DNA of 64,000 nt from Aurantiochytrium sp. KH105 (taxonomy: Eukaryota; Sar; Bigyra; Thraustochytrida; Thraustochytriidae). Both the position numbers and the translations under genes were made by a program. Of this stretch, positions 31,053-40,256 are shown in pieces (position 1 is the stretch's first letter; each line of letters begins with the position of its first letter). The stretch spans positions 1 through 64,000 of the forward strand of contig BGKB01000196.1 in assembly GCA_003116975.1 (NCBI GenBank), given 5' to 3'. The notes under the pieces are model-generated. The model saw only the letters and a list, made by a program, of their open reading frames with translations, was not told the DNA's origin and made no database searches.

Positions 31053-32636
31053 TCATGAGGAAGGCGCAAAGTCCGGCGCCGTGAATTCCTCGAGAACCTG
31101 ACGCAGAGCGGCAAGGCAAACATCCGGAAAGGCTACCGAGGTGCGACGAGTCTGCGTGGATTCTGTGATGCGGAGAAAGCGACCATGGGGGCCGCTCATG
31201 AGGTCGAGAAAGAAGAGCTTGCGGTTGCGAGACTTGAAGGATCGACCGATGAGGGTCTGTGGTTTGCGGGCGTTGCTGGCCTGGTTGTCGCCGTCAGCTC
31301 GCGAAGACGAAGAGGCGTGTGTGGCCATCATTGTCTCCAAGGAGGAAACCTGAGGATCGGTGTCGCCGTCTTCGATGGCAGCAATGAGATCGATGAGCGG
31401 CGGCAAAAGGTCGTGCGGCAGCATGACGGTCTCCCTGCGGAACTTTTGCTTTTTCAGTTGAGCGATTTTCAGCGTGCGACCGTAGTCGTTCTCCAAGAGG
31501 TCCACGAAGAAGCGGCGGAAGTCGACTTGAATGCTGCGCGAGGCGATCACTGTCTTGCGCGCATTGCCGGTGTTCCCTGTTGAGGCGTCAGCGCCACCCT
31601 TGGCGCCGGGAAGCTGGCTTGATGAAGAGGCTCCGGCCGCAGCGTCAGCCTTGCTACTGGATCGTGCACCGTGCTTGTGCTTGCCTTGGCGCTCCTCGCC
31701 GGTGCCCTCCACGGGCTCCCGCGCGGGCGACGCGGCGTTGCTTGCGGCCGGAGATGCAGCCGACGGCGTGGGGGAAGACGACGGCACCGACGAAGCCGAG
31801 GCCGAGACGGAAGGAGAGGGTGACGATGGGGCGGCGGTAGTTGCAGCAGTTGCACCAGGAGGAGCTTTGGTCTTGGTTACCGAGGCTGCAGAGCCCGCGA
31901 CCGTGACCACCGCGGGCGCATCGCCAAAGTCTGGGACGTTGTCGACGAGTTCGTCAAAGATGCGCTTGGTTTGGAGCCAGGCGGCCTCGGGCAGAACGAC
32001 GACGGATCTCCCTCGGGATGCCTGGGACTCGGCAATTTTGATGAAGCGGCCGCGCTGCTTGTTGTGAATAATGTCGATGTAATACTTTTTGGAGCCCACG
32101 TCCTCGTATCGCGTGGCCATGACGCCGCGGGCATCTTCTGTCGCCTGGACGTCGTCAAAGTTGCCCTGGATCGCGGCCTGCAAGAGAGAGCGGAGGGTGC
32201 GAAAGACGCGTGGGGTGACGAGCACGGTGATTCGCATCCGGTTGGCGCTAACTTCTGTGAGCTTGAGGTACTTGCCTCGGTTGTTCTCGCGCACGTCAAA
32301 GAAGTACTGCCGCTGGTTCACCAGCAGCCGCTTGGCCCAGAGGTCATCTCGCCGCGAGTATTGCTGCTCTTGGCCCTGTTCCTGCTGTTGCTGCTGCTGC
32401 TGCTGCTGCTCTTCCTCTGCGTCCTCCTCTCCTTGCGTCTGCTGCGTCGTCTCCTCGGCGGCCTGCGCCTCCGCGTCGAGGTGGCTGGCCCTGGCGTCCC
32501 CCGCGTCGCCGCCCGCGCTCTTGGGCGCCTCGGCCTCGCTCTCGGGCGCCTTTTCCGCGCGCGAAGCACCCGCGCTCGGCGCCCGCGCGGCCTCGCCCTT
32601 GGCCGCGCGCTGCTGCTCCTCCTCGCCGCTGGCCAT
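31053..32636 (-). CDS. PUR-family single-stranded nucleic acid-binding protein with four PUR repeats
   Basis: 527 residues from ATG 32636 (MASGEEEQQRA). An in-frame ATG at 32705 would add 23 residues. An acidic, Gln-rich N-tail (poly-Q from CTG) precedes four PUR repeats. Each has the pattern of aromatic beta strands and a GR/GKxLKI turn followed by a helix: QYFFDVRENNRGKYLKLTEV (about 108-127), KYYIDIIHNKQRGRFIKIAE (about 180-199), RFFVDLLENDYGRTLKIAQL (about 360-379) and KLFFLDLMSGPHGRFLRITE (about 475-494). Repeats II and III are separated by about 110 residues of Ser/Pro/Ala-rich linker. Animal PUR-alpha has three repeats, where I and II pair within a chain and III dimerises. Four would allow two complete PUR modules in one chain. 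Likely role is binding purine-rich ssDNA or RNA. Confidence 0.85.
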   Translation of the reverse strand: MASGEEEQQRAAKGEAARAPSAGASRAEKAPESEAEAPKSAGGDAGDARASHLDAEAQAAEETTQQTQGEEDAEEEQQQQQQQQQEQGQEQQYSRRDDLWAKRLLVNQRQYFFDVRENNRGKYLKLTEVSANRMRITVLVTPRVFRTLRSLLQAAIQGNFDDVQATEDARGVMATRYEDVGSKKYYIDIIHNKQRGRFIKIAESQASRGRSVVVLPEAAWLQTKRIFDELVDNVPDFGDAPAVVTVAGSAASVTKTKAPPGATAATTAAPSSPSPSVSASASSVPSSSPTPSAASPAASNAASPAREPVEGTGEERQGKHKHGARSSSKADAAAGASSSSQLPGAKGGADASTGNTGNARKTVIASRSIQVDFRRFFVDLLENDYGRTLKIAQLKKQKFRRETVMLPHDLLPPLIDLIAAIEDGDTDPQVSSLETMMATHASSSSRADGDNQASNARKPQTLIGRSFKSRNRKLFFLDLMSGPHGRFLRITESTQTRRTSVAFPDVCLAALRQVLEEFTAPDFAPSS

Positions 32637-35600
32637 GGCGGCGGCGGCGGCGGCTTCGCGCGCAGGCGTCGTTGGTTTGAATCCGGCAGTGGCCGAATCG
32701 AGCACGGATGCCCAATTCTATTCCAGCAGCCCGAGGCTCGCAAAGCAAGGCGGGACGCGCGGCTGCGCGCTCCCCTCCCCCGCTGCCCCGCGCCTGCCTG
32801 CGCGCGCGCTCTGCCCGCTCGCCGCGGCGCCAGGCCTCGCCTGCCTGCGCTCTGCTCCGCCCTGCGCCGCGCCTCGCAGCCGCCACGATGCCGCCTGCCT
32901 GCCGCCCGCGCCGAAGGAAGCGAGGCGAAGCGAGCGCGAAGCGAGTCTGCCTGCAGCCGCTGCGCCGCGCGGCCTGCGCCGCGAGGGAGGGAGGAGGGAG
33001 GGCGGGGAGAGCCCGTCGCGGGCCCGCGCGCGGCCGCCCGCTTGGGCTGGGCAGGCACGCTGGCTGGGGCCCCACTTGGTGTTTTTTTTCCCCACCTATG
33101 TTGTTGCGGCTGATGGTTAAGGATGGATGTGCATGCATGTATGTATGTATGTATGAGCGGGTGGATCAATGGAGAACGCACGCACGCACGCACGCGCGCG
33201 CGATGATGGATGCGGTGTTGGTTGCGGCAGACGGAGGACGTGAGGCGAGGTTGTGGATGGACGGACGCGAGGCAAGCTTGTGCGTGGTGGAGCTCGTTCT
33301 CCGGGGCCGGGCGCCGCTGGCGGAGAATGAATCAAGGCGTGCATCATCGATGGATCGGATAGGTCAACGCACAGCTTATTACTTTTTACTAGGTTGGATC
33401 GTTTGTTCTCCGTCGCGAGGTTTGGCTCATACCGCAAGTGAGGACTGACGGACTCGCTGTCAAGTTTTTCGACCTTGCGTCTAGCCGACGTCTTGCTCTG
33501 ATCTGTCTGTGGCTGACCCGACCCGAAGACCTCGCACTCGCGCCATTTGATCATGTTTGCGGTAGGACACGAAGCTGACCCAGCATGGCGGCGACTGCGT
33601 CCAGAAGCAGTCTGCCTTCCAATGCTGGCCGCAAACGGGAACTCTAGCGCGCGCCCCGCGAGTGCGAGGTTCCGGTACTCTTTGCTGCGCGAGATTTGAG
33701 TGCCACTGCGCTTCTCGTAGAATAAGGACTGCCAGCACCACTTGCTGCCGATACTCGCTTTTGCGGGGGTCACACGACCTTATCGGGTCTGCCGTGTCGC
33801 ACACCTTGCAGGACGTTTCGTCTGTGTATAGGTATAGTATAGTATACTCGCACACCACGGAGGAGCAAGTATGGCAAGTGGCTCTGGCCTGCAGCTCGTC
33901 CAGCAAGCAAAGTGAGAAGCCCGCACGCATGCAGTTTGTTGTGGTGGCTCCGGTGCTGTAGCAGTTCTAAGCAAGAGGAGGACGGGGGCCTGCAGCATCT
34001 TTTTTTTTTGAATTTCGCGGCTGCGCCGCCTCGCATTCACAGCTTGCTGTCTTGCCACCGCCCTGTCCCAGCGTCTGGCTGCTGCGATTTGTTGCATCGA
34101 AATTCCGCTTTCTGAGGCAACTCCGTGCCTCGAAGACCTCCCCTTTTTAGCCCTCCGTCTCCTCGACCATCATGAACATGATCGGCGAACATGCTGGTCC
34201 AACCGACCGACAAGCCTCTGTCGACTGTAGCCGTAGCTGTAGCGCAGCTAGTTGCACTGATGAAAGTGACTGACTGCCACGACCGCGATGCACGCACGCT
34301 CTGCACTGCATTGGCAAAGAGATCGAGGTTTTGCCCCGCGTCCACGCGAGCCCTCCACCCCGCGTGACGCGTAGTACGCACACCACCGGAAACCGGTCCC
34401 GCTGAATCGCACGGGCCCCTCACATCGCCACTGGGACTGCCGTCGCACCGTGTCCCCTCCTAGAATTGCCCACAGTCTACTCTACCCCTACCGCAGCGCG
34501 GTACCTCGCACTCTCAGAGGACCCGCGACGCAGGCGTCCCCCTCCTCCTTCTCCTTTGAAAAAACCTCACTGTCAGAATGCGCTGCTTCGTGCGAGCTTG
34601 ACTATACTTATCCATCCAACCAAGCAACCGCGCCTCCCGCTTGCGTTCTCCACGCGCGCAAAGCGCAAGCGTATCCATGCACGCCACACGCGCAAAGCGC
34701 CGTGCTGCGCCGGCCGAGCCGGTCCGGACCGGTCCCTACTACTTACTACCTGCAGCAGCACTGTCGCGGCGCGGCGGCGCGATGCGGAATGCGCGGGCTC
34801 CGAGACCCAATCCTTCCCTCCCGGCGCCGGCGTCCTCGCGCGAGTTCGCGCCGTGAAGAAGATGCGAAGCGAGAGCGCTCTCGCGGCGCTATCTTTGCTC
34901 GCAGTCGCCCGCGAGGCTGCGCCTGCGAGGCGCACACGGCATCAGCGCGCGCAACGACGGAGCCGCGGCGTGGCAAGACGCAAGCGGCAGCAGAGCAGCG
35001 CAGAGCAGAGCAGAGCCGAGCAGCAGCCGGGCGCGAGCGAGCATCATGTACAGATAGATCGTGGGCGCGGCTCTCGGGGCGGATGCGATGGGCCGGAAGG
35101 GATCGGATCGGGTCGGGCGGGTCGGGATGGAATCTAAAATCTACGATGGGGTGGCATGGGACGGGCCGGGATGGATTGGAATGGAATGGGAAGGCTGCGC
35201 AAGCAAGGATACCGTCACATGAGGGAGCGAGAATCCGCGGTTGCGGGGTTGTTTGTTTATACTACGCAGGTCAATGGTCGGTGGGTTCATTTTCCCGGCA
35301 ACTGGCTGGCCAGTGTTGTTTATGCAAGTTGTGTTTGTTTGTACTAGTTTATTTTATTTCCCGCTTGTGTGCCGCAACTGGCTGTTTGGCTGGTGGCTGC
35401 CCAGAGGAGGCTGTTTATGTGGACTTGCGCCGGGGCGCCGCAAGTGGATCTCCGAGATTTGGTCGACTTGCGCGGGGACGCGTTGGAGCTCTTCCTAACT
35501 AACAGTATATAAAAGCGTGCGTGAGGGTCGGGATTTGAAAATTCAAATCATCACGAATTTGGGGCGCGGACGCTGAATTCGAAACAAACGCGGGCGAGGC

Positions 35601-36268
35601 CGCCGCCCGTCCACTGCCAGACAGACAGACAGACAGACAGACAGACTCGCTTGGCCGCGCCGCTCGGCCGCGCCCCGACGCCCCGCCCGCCCGCCCGCCC
35701 GCGCCGCGCCCCGCCGCCCGCCGCCGCCGCCGCGAGGCCCGCGCCCGCCCGCGCCGCCGCCGCCGCGTCGGCAGCACGCGCCGGGCGCCCGCGAAAAGGA
35801 GGGCTAGCTAGCTAGCTAGCGCTAGGGCATCCATTAGCTGGGCGTGGATTCGCGCAGCGTTGATAGAGCAGCAGAGGCGGTCGTGCGTCGGCCTCGCTGC
35901 AGAAGCGGAGCCCTCCTCGCCGCGCGCGCCGCCGAGGGAGCCCCGCGCCAGCGCACGCGGGACCGGGACGGGCCCGCCTGGCTGCGCACGCTCGCGCGCT
36001 CTTCGAAGGCCAGCTCGCTCCTTCGCGCGTTCGACGCGGCGGCAAAGCCGACGCCGCAGGGCGAGCGAGGCCCAGCCCAAGCTTTTCTTTCGTTCGTTCG
36101 CTCACGCAGCCAAGGCGACCCGGCCCGGCCCGGCTCAGCCCTGTACGGCTCAGCCTGGGCCCGACTGGCCCGGAGACCTCGCGCCGCGTTGAGCTGATCC
36201 GTGCGGGAGATTTTGGACGAGCGCGCTCGCGCTGAGCGCGAGCTGTGCGTCATCCAAGAAGAACAACA
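32637..36268. other. Divergent gap between the PUR gene and the RGS-kinase gene
   Basis: About 3.6 kb. The first 500 bp are very GC-rich. Simple repeats include ATGT (33136-33155), GCAC (33178-33197), CAGA (35617-35646) and GCTA (35803-35825). The centre (33350-34450) has balanced composition but no frame with recognisable content. A TATATAAAA lies at 35506 and may be the kinase promoter. From 35640 to 35780 the sequence is CGCC-rich. I see no gene. Confidence 0.45.
35506..35514 (+). promoter_or_regulatory. TATA-box candidate
   Basis: TATATAAAA in a GC-rich context, facing the RGS-kinase gene. If used, it implies a 5' UTR of about 0.7 kb or a 5' UTR intron. Position and match are seen; use as a promoter is inference. 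Confidence 0.4.
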
Positions 36269-39148
36269 ATGGGCTGCACCTCGAGCAAGCACGCGACGAC
36301 CAGGAAGAACAACGACATCATCAAGGACCCGTCCGTGCACTACAAGGACGATGCGGCCATCTCGCAGAGGAGTAAACGGCGCTCCGAGAGCGAAGACAGC
36401 GCCGACGACAAGTGGCGCAACGAACCGCAGCGCGCTCTCGATCAATTCGTCAAGGACGACGACGATGACGGATACTTTAGCGGAGACGGGTCCATGTTCG
36501 ACTACTTTCAGGACAACCTCTACGTGGAACTGCGCATGATGCTGGACGAACCGCTTGGGCGCTCGCACCTGATGGCCCACGTGGAGCACTACTTTCCCGA
36601 GCACATGGACCTCGTGCGGCTCTGGCTCCTCCTGCACCAGTACAACCATCTCAAGCACGATGACCCAGAAAGGTATACGAGCGCCAAGAACATTTACCGT
36701 CACTACTTTATGATCTCGCACTCTGCAAAGCAAAAGGCCGATGACTACAGGCGCAAATACATTGACCGCACCAACAGCGACGACGACGACGACCTCGACG
36801 GCGAAGAGGGACTCGCGGACGATGCACCGGAACAGGGTCGCAAGCTGTCTCCCTCGCTGGACATCACCTCGGACGACCCAGATCTCTCGGACGAACTGCG
36901 CAAGCATGTGCTCGAGTGTGAAAAGCTCATGGTTCCTCGCATTTGCTGGAACTTTTCGTCGCGTCTCATCTCCCTGCTCGTGCAAATGCGTCCCACCGTG
37001 GAGCAAAGCTTGTACGAGGCCATGCGAAAGTTCGACGGCCCGGAACAAGATCTTGGGGAGAATCGAAGCAAGTCGCCGCCGCGAAGGCGTAACCGTTCTT
37101 CTTCGATTGGGCTCAGCACCTTTGTGGACCTCAGCCCGGCTGCTCTCGAGGCCTCTTCGCGGATGCACAAGCTGGCGTCCCACGCGTCGTCCAGCAGCGT
37201 CCTCAACAACAATAACAACGAGGTCTCTGCTCTTTCCCCGGCCGCCGTCTCGGTGCCCACGGTCGATGGTTCCGATACTGGCAACAATAACAGCGCGACC
37301 ACGGGCGTGCACGAAGATAACATTATTGCCCTCACTCGCGAGTCTTCGAACTCGCTCACGAGTGCGCACGCCATGCACACGGGCGGGGGCAGCAGCGCGC
37401 GGAGACTCTCGACGTCTTCTGCTGATGATGTGCCGCCGCGACTGCTCTTTATTGATTTGCAGCACGAGGCCTTTAAGGAAATGAAACCCTTGTACCAGCA
37501 CTTCAAGGAGACGGAGAGCGACTACGAACTATACAAGAAAAACAAACGCGTCCGGTACAACCATGTCGAGGTCGATGACTTCGACTACCTGGATCTCTTG
37601 GGCAAGGGCGGTTTTGGCCACGTCGTGCACGTGAAGAAGCGCTCGACCGGCGTGCATCTGGCCATGAAGGTCCAGGCCAAGGATACGCTCGTGGAGACTT
37701 GGGGCGGCAAAATGCAGCACGTAGAGATTGAGCGCGATGTCTTGGTGGCACACCGCTCGTTCCCCTTTATTGTCAGCCTGCGCTACGCCTTTCAAAACGA
37801 AAAGTACGCCTTTCTCTGCCTCGATCTCGCCGAGCAAGGGTCTCTGCGCAACCTCCTCGAGGACGTGCCTGGCTTTCAGCTCGAGCCGCCACAAGTCCGT
37901 CTGTACATTGCCGAGATTGTTCTCGCACTCGAGGCTTTGCACGAGCACGAGATTCTCTACCGCGATCTCAAGCCAGAAAACGTCTTGCTTCGGGCCGACG
38001 GCCACATTATGCTCGCTGACATGGGACTCGCTGGATTCTACTATCAGGACAAGTACACGGCACTGGGCGAGGCTGGCGCCGAGCCTGTGGCTCGTACCGT
38101 CAACGAGAACGAAGAGGAGGCCGTTCTCGATGAGGAGGAAAACATTAAAATCCCAGAAACTGGCGAGTCATCGAGCGGCGACGAGAACATGGCCGAGGCC
38201 AAAGCGACCTCCGCGGGCAACCTCATTTCTGCAGGTCTCAGTGGGTCCCGCGACAGTGGCGATGATCCCGCCGAGACTGCAGAAGGCGAAGGAGACGAGG
38301 ACTCGGATGCCAACACAACATCCTCGACGCCCTCTCGCCAGGAGTCTGCCACCACGAACCACCCGGGCACGTACCGCCGTATGAAGACGATCAAGTCGCA
38401 CGACACGGACTGCGGCACACCCTTGTACAGGCCGCCCGAGATGATTCGGCACGAGCATTATGGCGAGGGTGTGGACTGGTTTATGATGGGCGTGCTCACG
38501 TACGAGTGCATTTGCGGCCGTCTTCCTTTTGAGCCTGCACAAGACAAGATTTCCGACTCGGGCTATGTCGATATCGAGACGGACGAGCAAGAGCTGAAAC
38601 TGCTCAGGCGCAAACTTCGCATTCCCACCCACCTTGACGACCACACGCAGTCGCTCTTGTTGGGTCTGTTGGATCTTGACCAAACGACTCGTCTTGGAGT
38701 GGGTCCTCCCGAACAGAACCGTGACCTCGCGAGCCTCAAGGCGCACCCCTTCTTTGTTCCTCTTGCGGGTCCGCTCGCCACCGAGTGTGATTGGGACAAG
38801 GTTTTGCACAAAAAGTACAAGCCCGTCTACATGCCAGACGTCAAGCCTCTTGACGAGAAACGCAAGTACCCGAACTTTGAGGCCCTCGTGAAGCACTGGA
38901 AGAAGAATGCCAAGCAGGAGGCGCGCAAGTTCGCCAAGCGCAAGAACAAAAACCCGGACTTTGACATTCCCGTGCTCACAGAGGGCAAGAAGCTCGACCC
39001 CAAGCTGGAGCGCTACTTTGACAACTGGGACTACATTGACCCAACCTCTATCGCTGAGGAGAAGCTCGCGTCGCGGACCAGCTCCATGCGCGCCCGCGAA
39101 AAGAACAATCGCAACTCGCTGCCGCACCCCTTCAAGTCCAGGCGCTAA
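36269..39148 (+). CDS. RGS domain plus AGC protein kinase (GRK-like), N-terminally acylated
   Basis: 959 residues from ATG 36269; an in-frame ATG at 36245 is less likely. The start MGCTSSKH is a strong N-myristoylation signal with a palmitoylatable Cys3. An RGS-like region (about residues 70-260, split by an acidic loop) includes ELRMMLDEPLGRSHLMAHVE and TSAKNIYRHYFMIS. The kinase domain begins near residue 435: LGKGGFGHV loop, LAMKV lysine, YRDLKPEN, then DMG in place of DFG, and GTPLYRPPEM with VDWFMMGVLTYEC. GRKs also replace DFG, with DLG, and carry an RGS domain, so a GRK-like role at G-protein receptors is likely. The oddity is an activation-loop insert of about 120 acidic, Ser/Thr-rich residues (38035-38395). 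The C-tail has an AGC-like YFDNWDYIDP motif. Confidence 0.85.
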   Translation: MGCTSSKHATTRKNNDIIKDPSVHYKDDAAISQRSKRRSESEDSADDKWRNEPQRALDQFVKDDDDDGYFSGDGSMFDYFQDNLYVELRMMLDEPLGRSHLMAHVEHYFPEHMDLVRLWLLLHQYNHLKHDDPERYTSAKNIYRHYFMISHSAKQKADDYRRKYIDRTNSDDDDDLDGEEGLADDAPEQGRKLSPSLDITSDDPDLSDELRKHVLECEKLMVPRICWNFSSRLISLLVQMRPTVEQSLYEAMRKFDGPEQDLGENRSKSPPRRRNRSSSIGLSTFVDLSPAALEASSRMHKLASHASSSSVLNNNNNEVSALSPAAVSVPTVDGSDTGNNNSATTGVHEDNIIALTRESSNSLTSAHAMHTGGGSSARRLSTSSADDVPPRLLFIDLQHEAFKEMKPLYQHFKETESDYELYKKNKRVRYNHVEVDDFDYLDLLGKGGFGHVVHVKKRSTGVHLAMKVQAKDTLVETWGGKMQHVEIERDVLVAHRSFPFIVSLRYAFQNEKYAFLCLDLAEQGSLRNLLEDVPGFQLEPPQVRLYIAEIVLALEALHEHEILYRDLKPENVLLRADGHIMLADMGLAGFYYQDKYTALGEAGAEPVARTVNENEEEAVLDEEENIKIPETGESSSGDENMAEAKATSAGNLISAGLSGSRDSGDDPAETAEGEGDEDSDANTTSSTPSRQESATTNHPGTYRRMKTIKSHDTDCGTPLYRPPEMIRHEHYGEGVDWFMMGVLTYECICGRLPFEPAQDKISDSGYVDIETDEQELKLLRRKLRIPTHLDDHTQSLLLGLLDLDQTTRLGVGPPEQNRDLASLKAHPFFVPLAGPLATECDWDKVLHKKYKPVYMPDVKPLDEKRKYPNFEALVKHWKKNAKQEARKFAKRKNKNPDFDIPVLTEGKKLDPKLERYFDNWDYIDPTSIAEEKLASRTSSMRAREKNNRNSLPHPFKSRR

Positions 39149-40256
39149 AAGGCGATGTGCCGACCGCCCCCTGCTCGCACTCACCCACCCACCCGCCCGC
39201 CTCTCCCTACCTACCTACCCAGACGCTGCCTCGCGCAGGGCCCAAGCCGCCAGCCGACGCTCGTTTCTTCCATGGCCCTCCGCGGCCAACGCGCGCCTCT
39301 TGCGGCCGGCGAGGAGGTCTCTCTCGCCCCCGCTCGAGACGACGCCAAGCCGAGGGTTTTCCGGTCCGTCCTTTGCGTTTCGGGTGCGGCAGACTCGAGC
39401 ATCGTCGCGGGGTGGGGCTGACCGAGAGAGAGGGAGAGAGAGACAAAGAGGGAGGGGAGACTGCAAGCAAATGCGAAAGGCATCCCGACGCGGCGTGCAG
39501 AGCGGAGACCAGCCACGCACAGGCCGCGCACGTCCGCCGACGGGCAGTTTGCCGCGTCGTTCGGTGTCTGCCGCTGCGGGCGTCGTCGTCGTCGTCGTGG
39601 TGGACGCGTGGCCCAGAGGAGGAAGGAAGAGAAGGCGCGCGCGTGCGTTTGGGACACATGGACGCCGCGATGGCGGGACCACGACTTGGCAACCCACGCC
39701 TGCGCGCCTTGCGGACGCAGCCGTGGCAGGCGCCGCAACTCGCGCGGGCGCCAGGCGCTGCGCCGTGCGTGCAGTCGTCGCTGTCCCCGTCGCCGATGCC
39801 GTTGTGTGCCGTCAATCGTGTGTCGCACGGACGGAACGACTTTGCAGACCTCGAGTACTTTGTCTACCTGGGCGGCCGCTTTGGAACAAAGCCTTGCCCA
39901 TCTCTGTTGTGAAACTAGACGCATAGCTTTCGTATTTCCAAATCAAAGTCATTTGCTTTTATAGCGAGTGAGCGAGGAGAACGAACGAGAGAGGATCGAT
40001 CATATACACAGCATCATCATTCGTGAAGTGCTCCCTCGTCACCCGGTTTCGCGGAGCAGCACCTACAAAAGTAAATTATTGTTTGCCGATCCGCACCATT
40101 GCTGTGGATAGAATTTTCTTTCTCCTTTTGCTTGTTTCTTTCAAATTCCGATTATGTCGGTGTATAGTTTGTCAAGTTCTTTGGTCTTGGAGCAAGAAAA
40201 TCCTACCTCCAGGACAGAATCGCTGAAATCCACAACTTAAAAAAAAAATACGATCG
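39149..40256. other. Convergent intergenic region
   Basis: About 1.1 kb between the RGS-kinase (+) and ARL-Tudor (-) genes. Contains CACC and CTAC repeats just after the kinase stop, a CGT run (39576-39598), then AT-rich sequence from about 39900 to 40256 that suits 3' UTRs. Competing frames at 39157-39926 overlap in several phases and are not credible. Confidence 0.5.

Noticed and set aside
32660-32700. GGTTTGAATCC and similar TTCAAATC words (also near 4036, 4150, 4600, 51650) as tRNA B-box candidates
   Set aside because: No matching T-arm, anticodon arm or acceptor stem could be folded around any of them.
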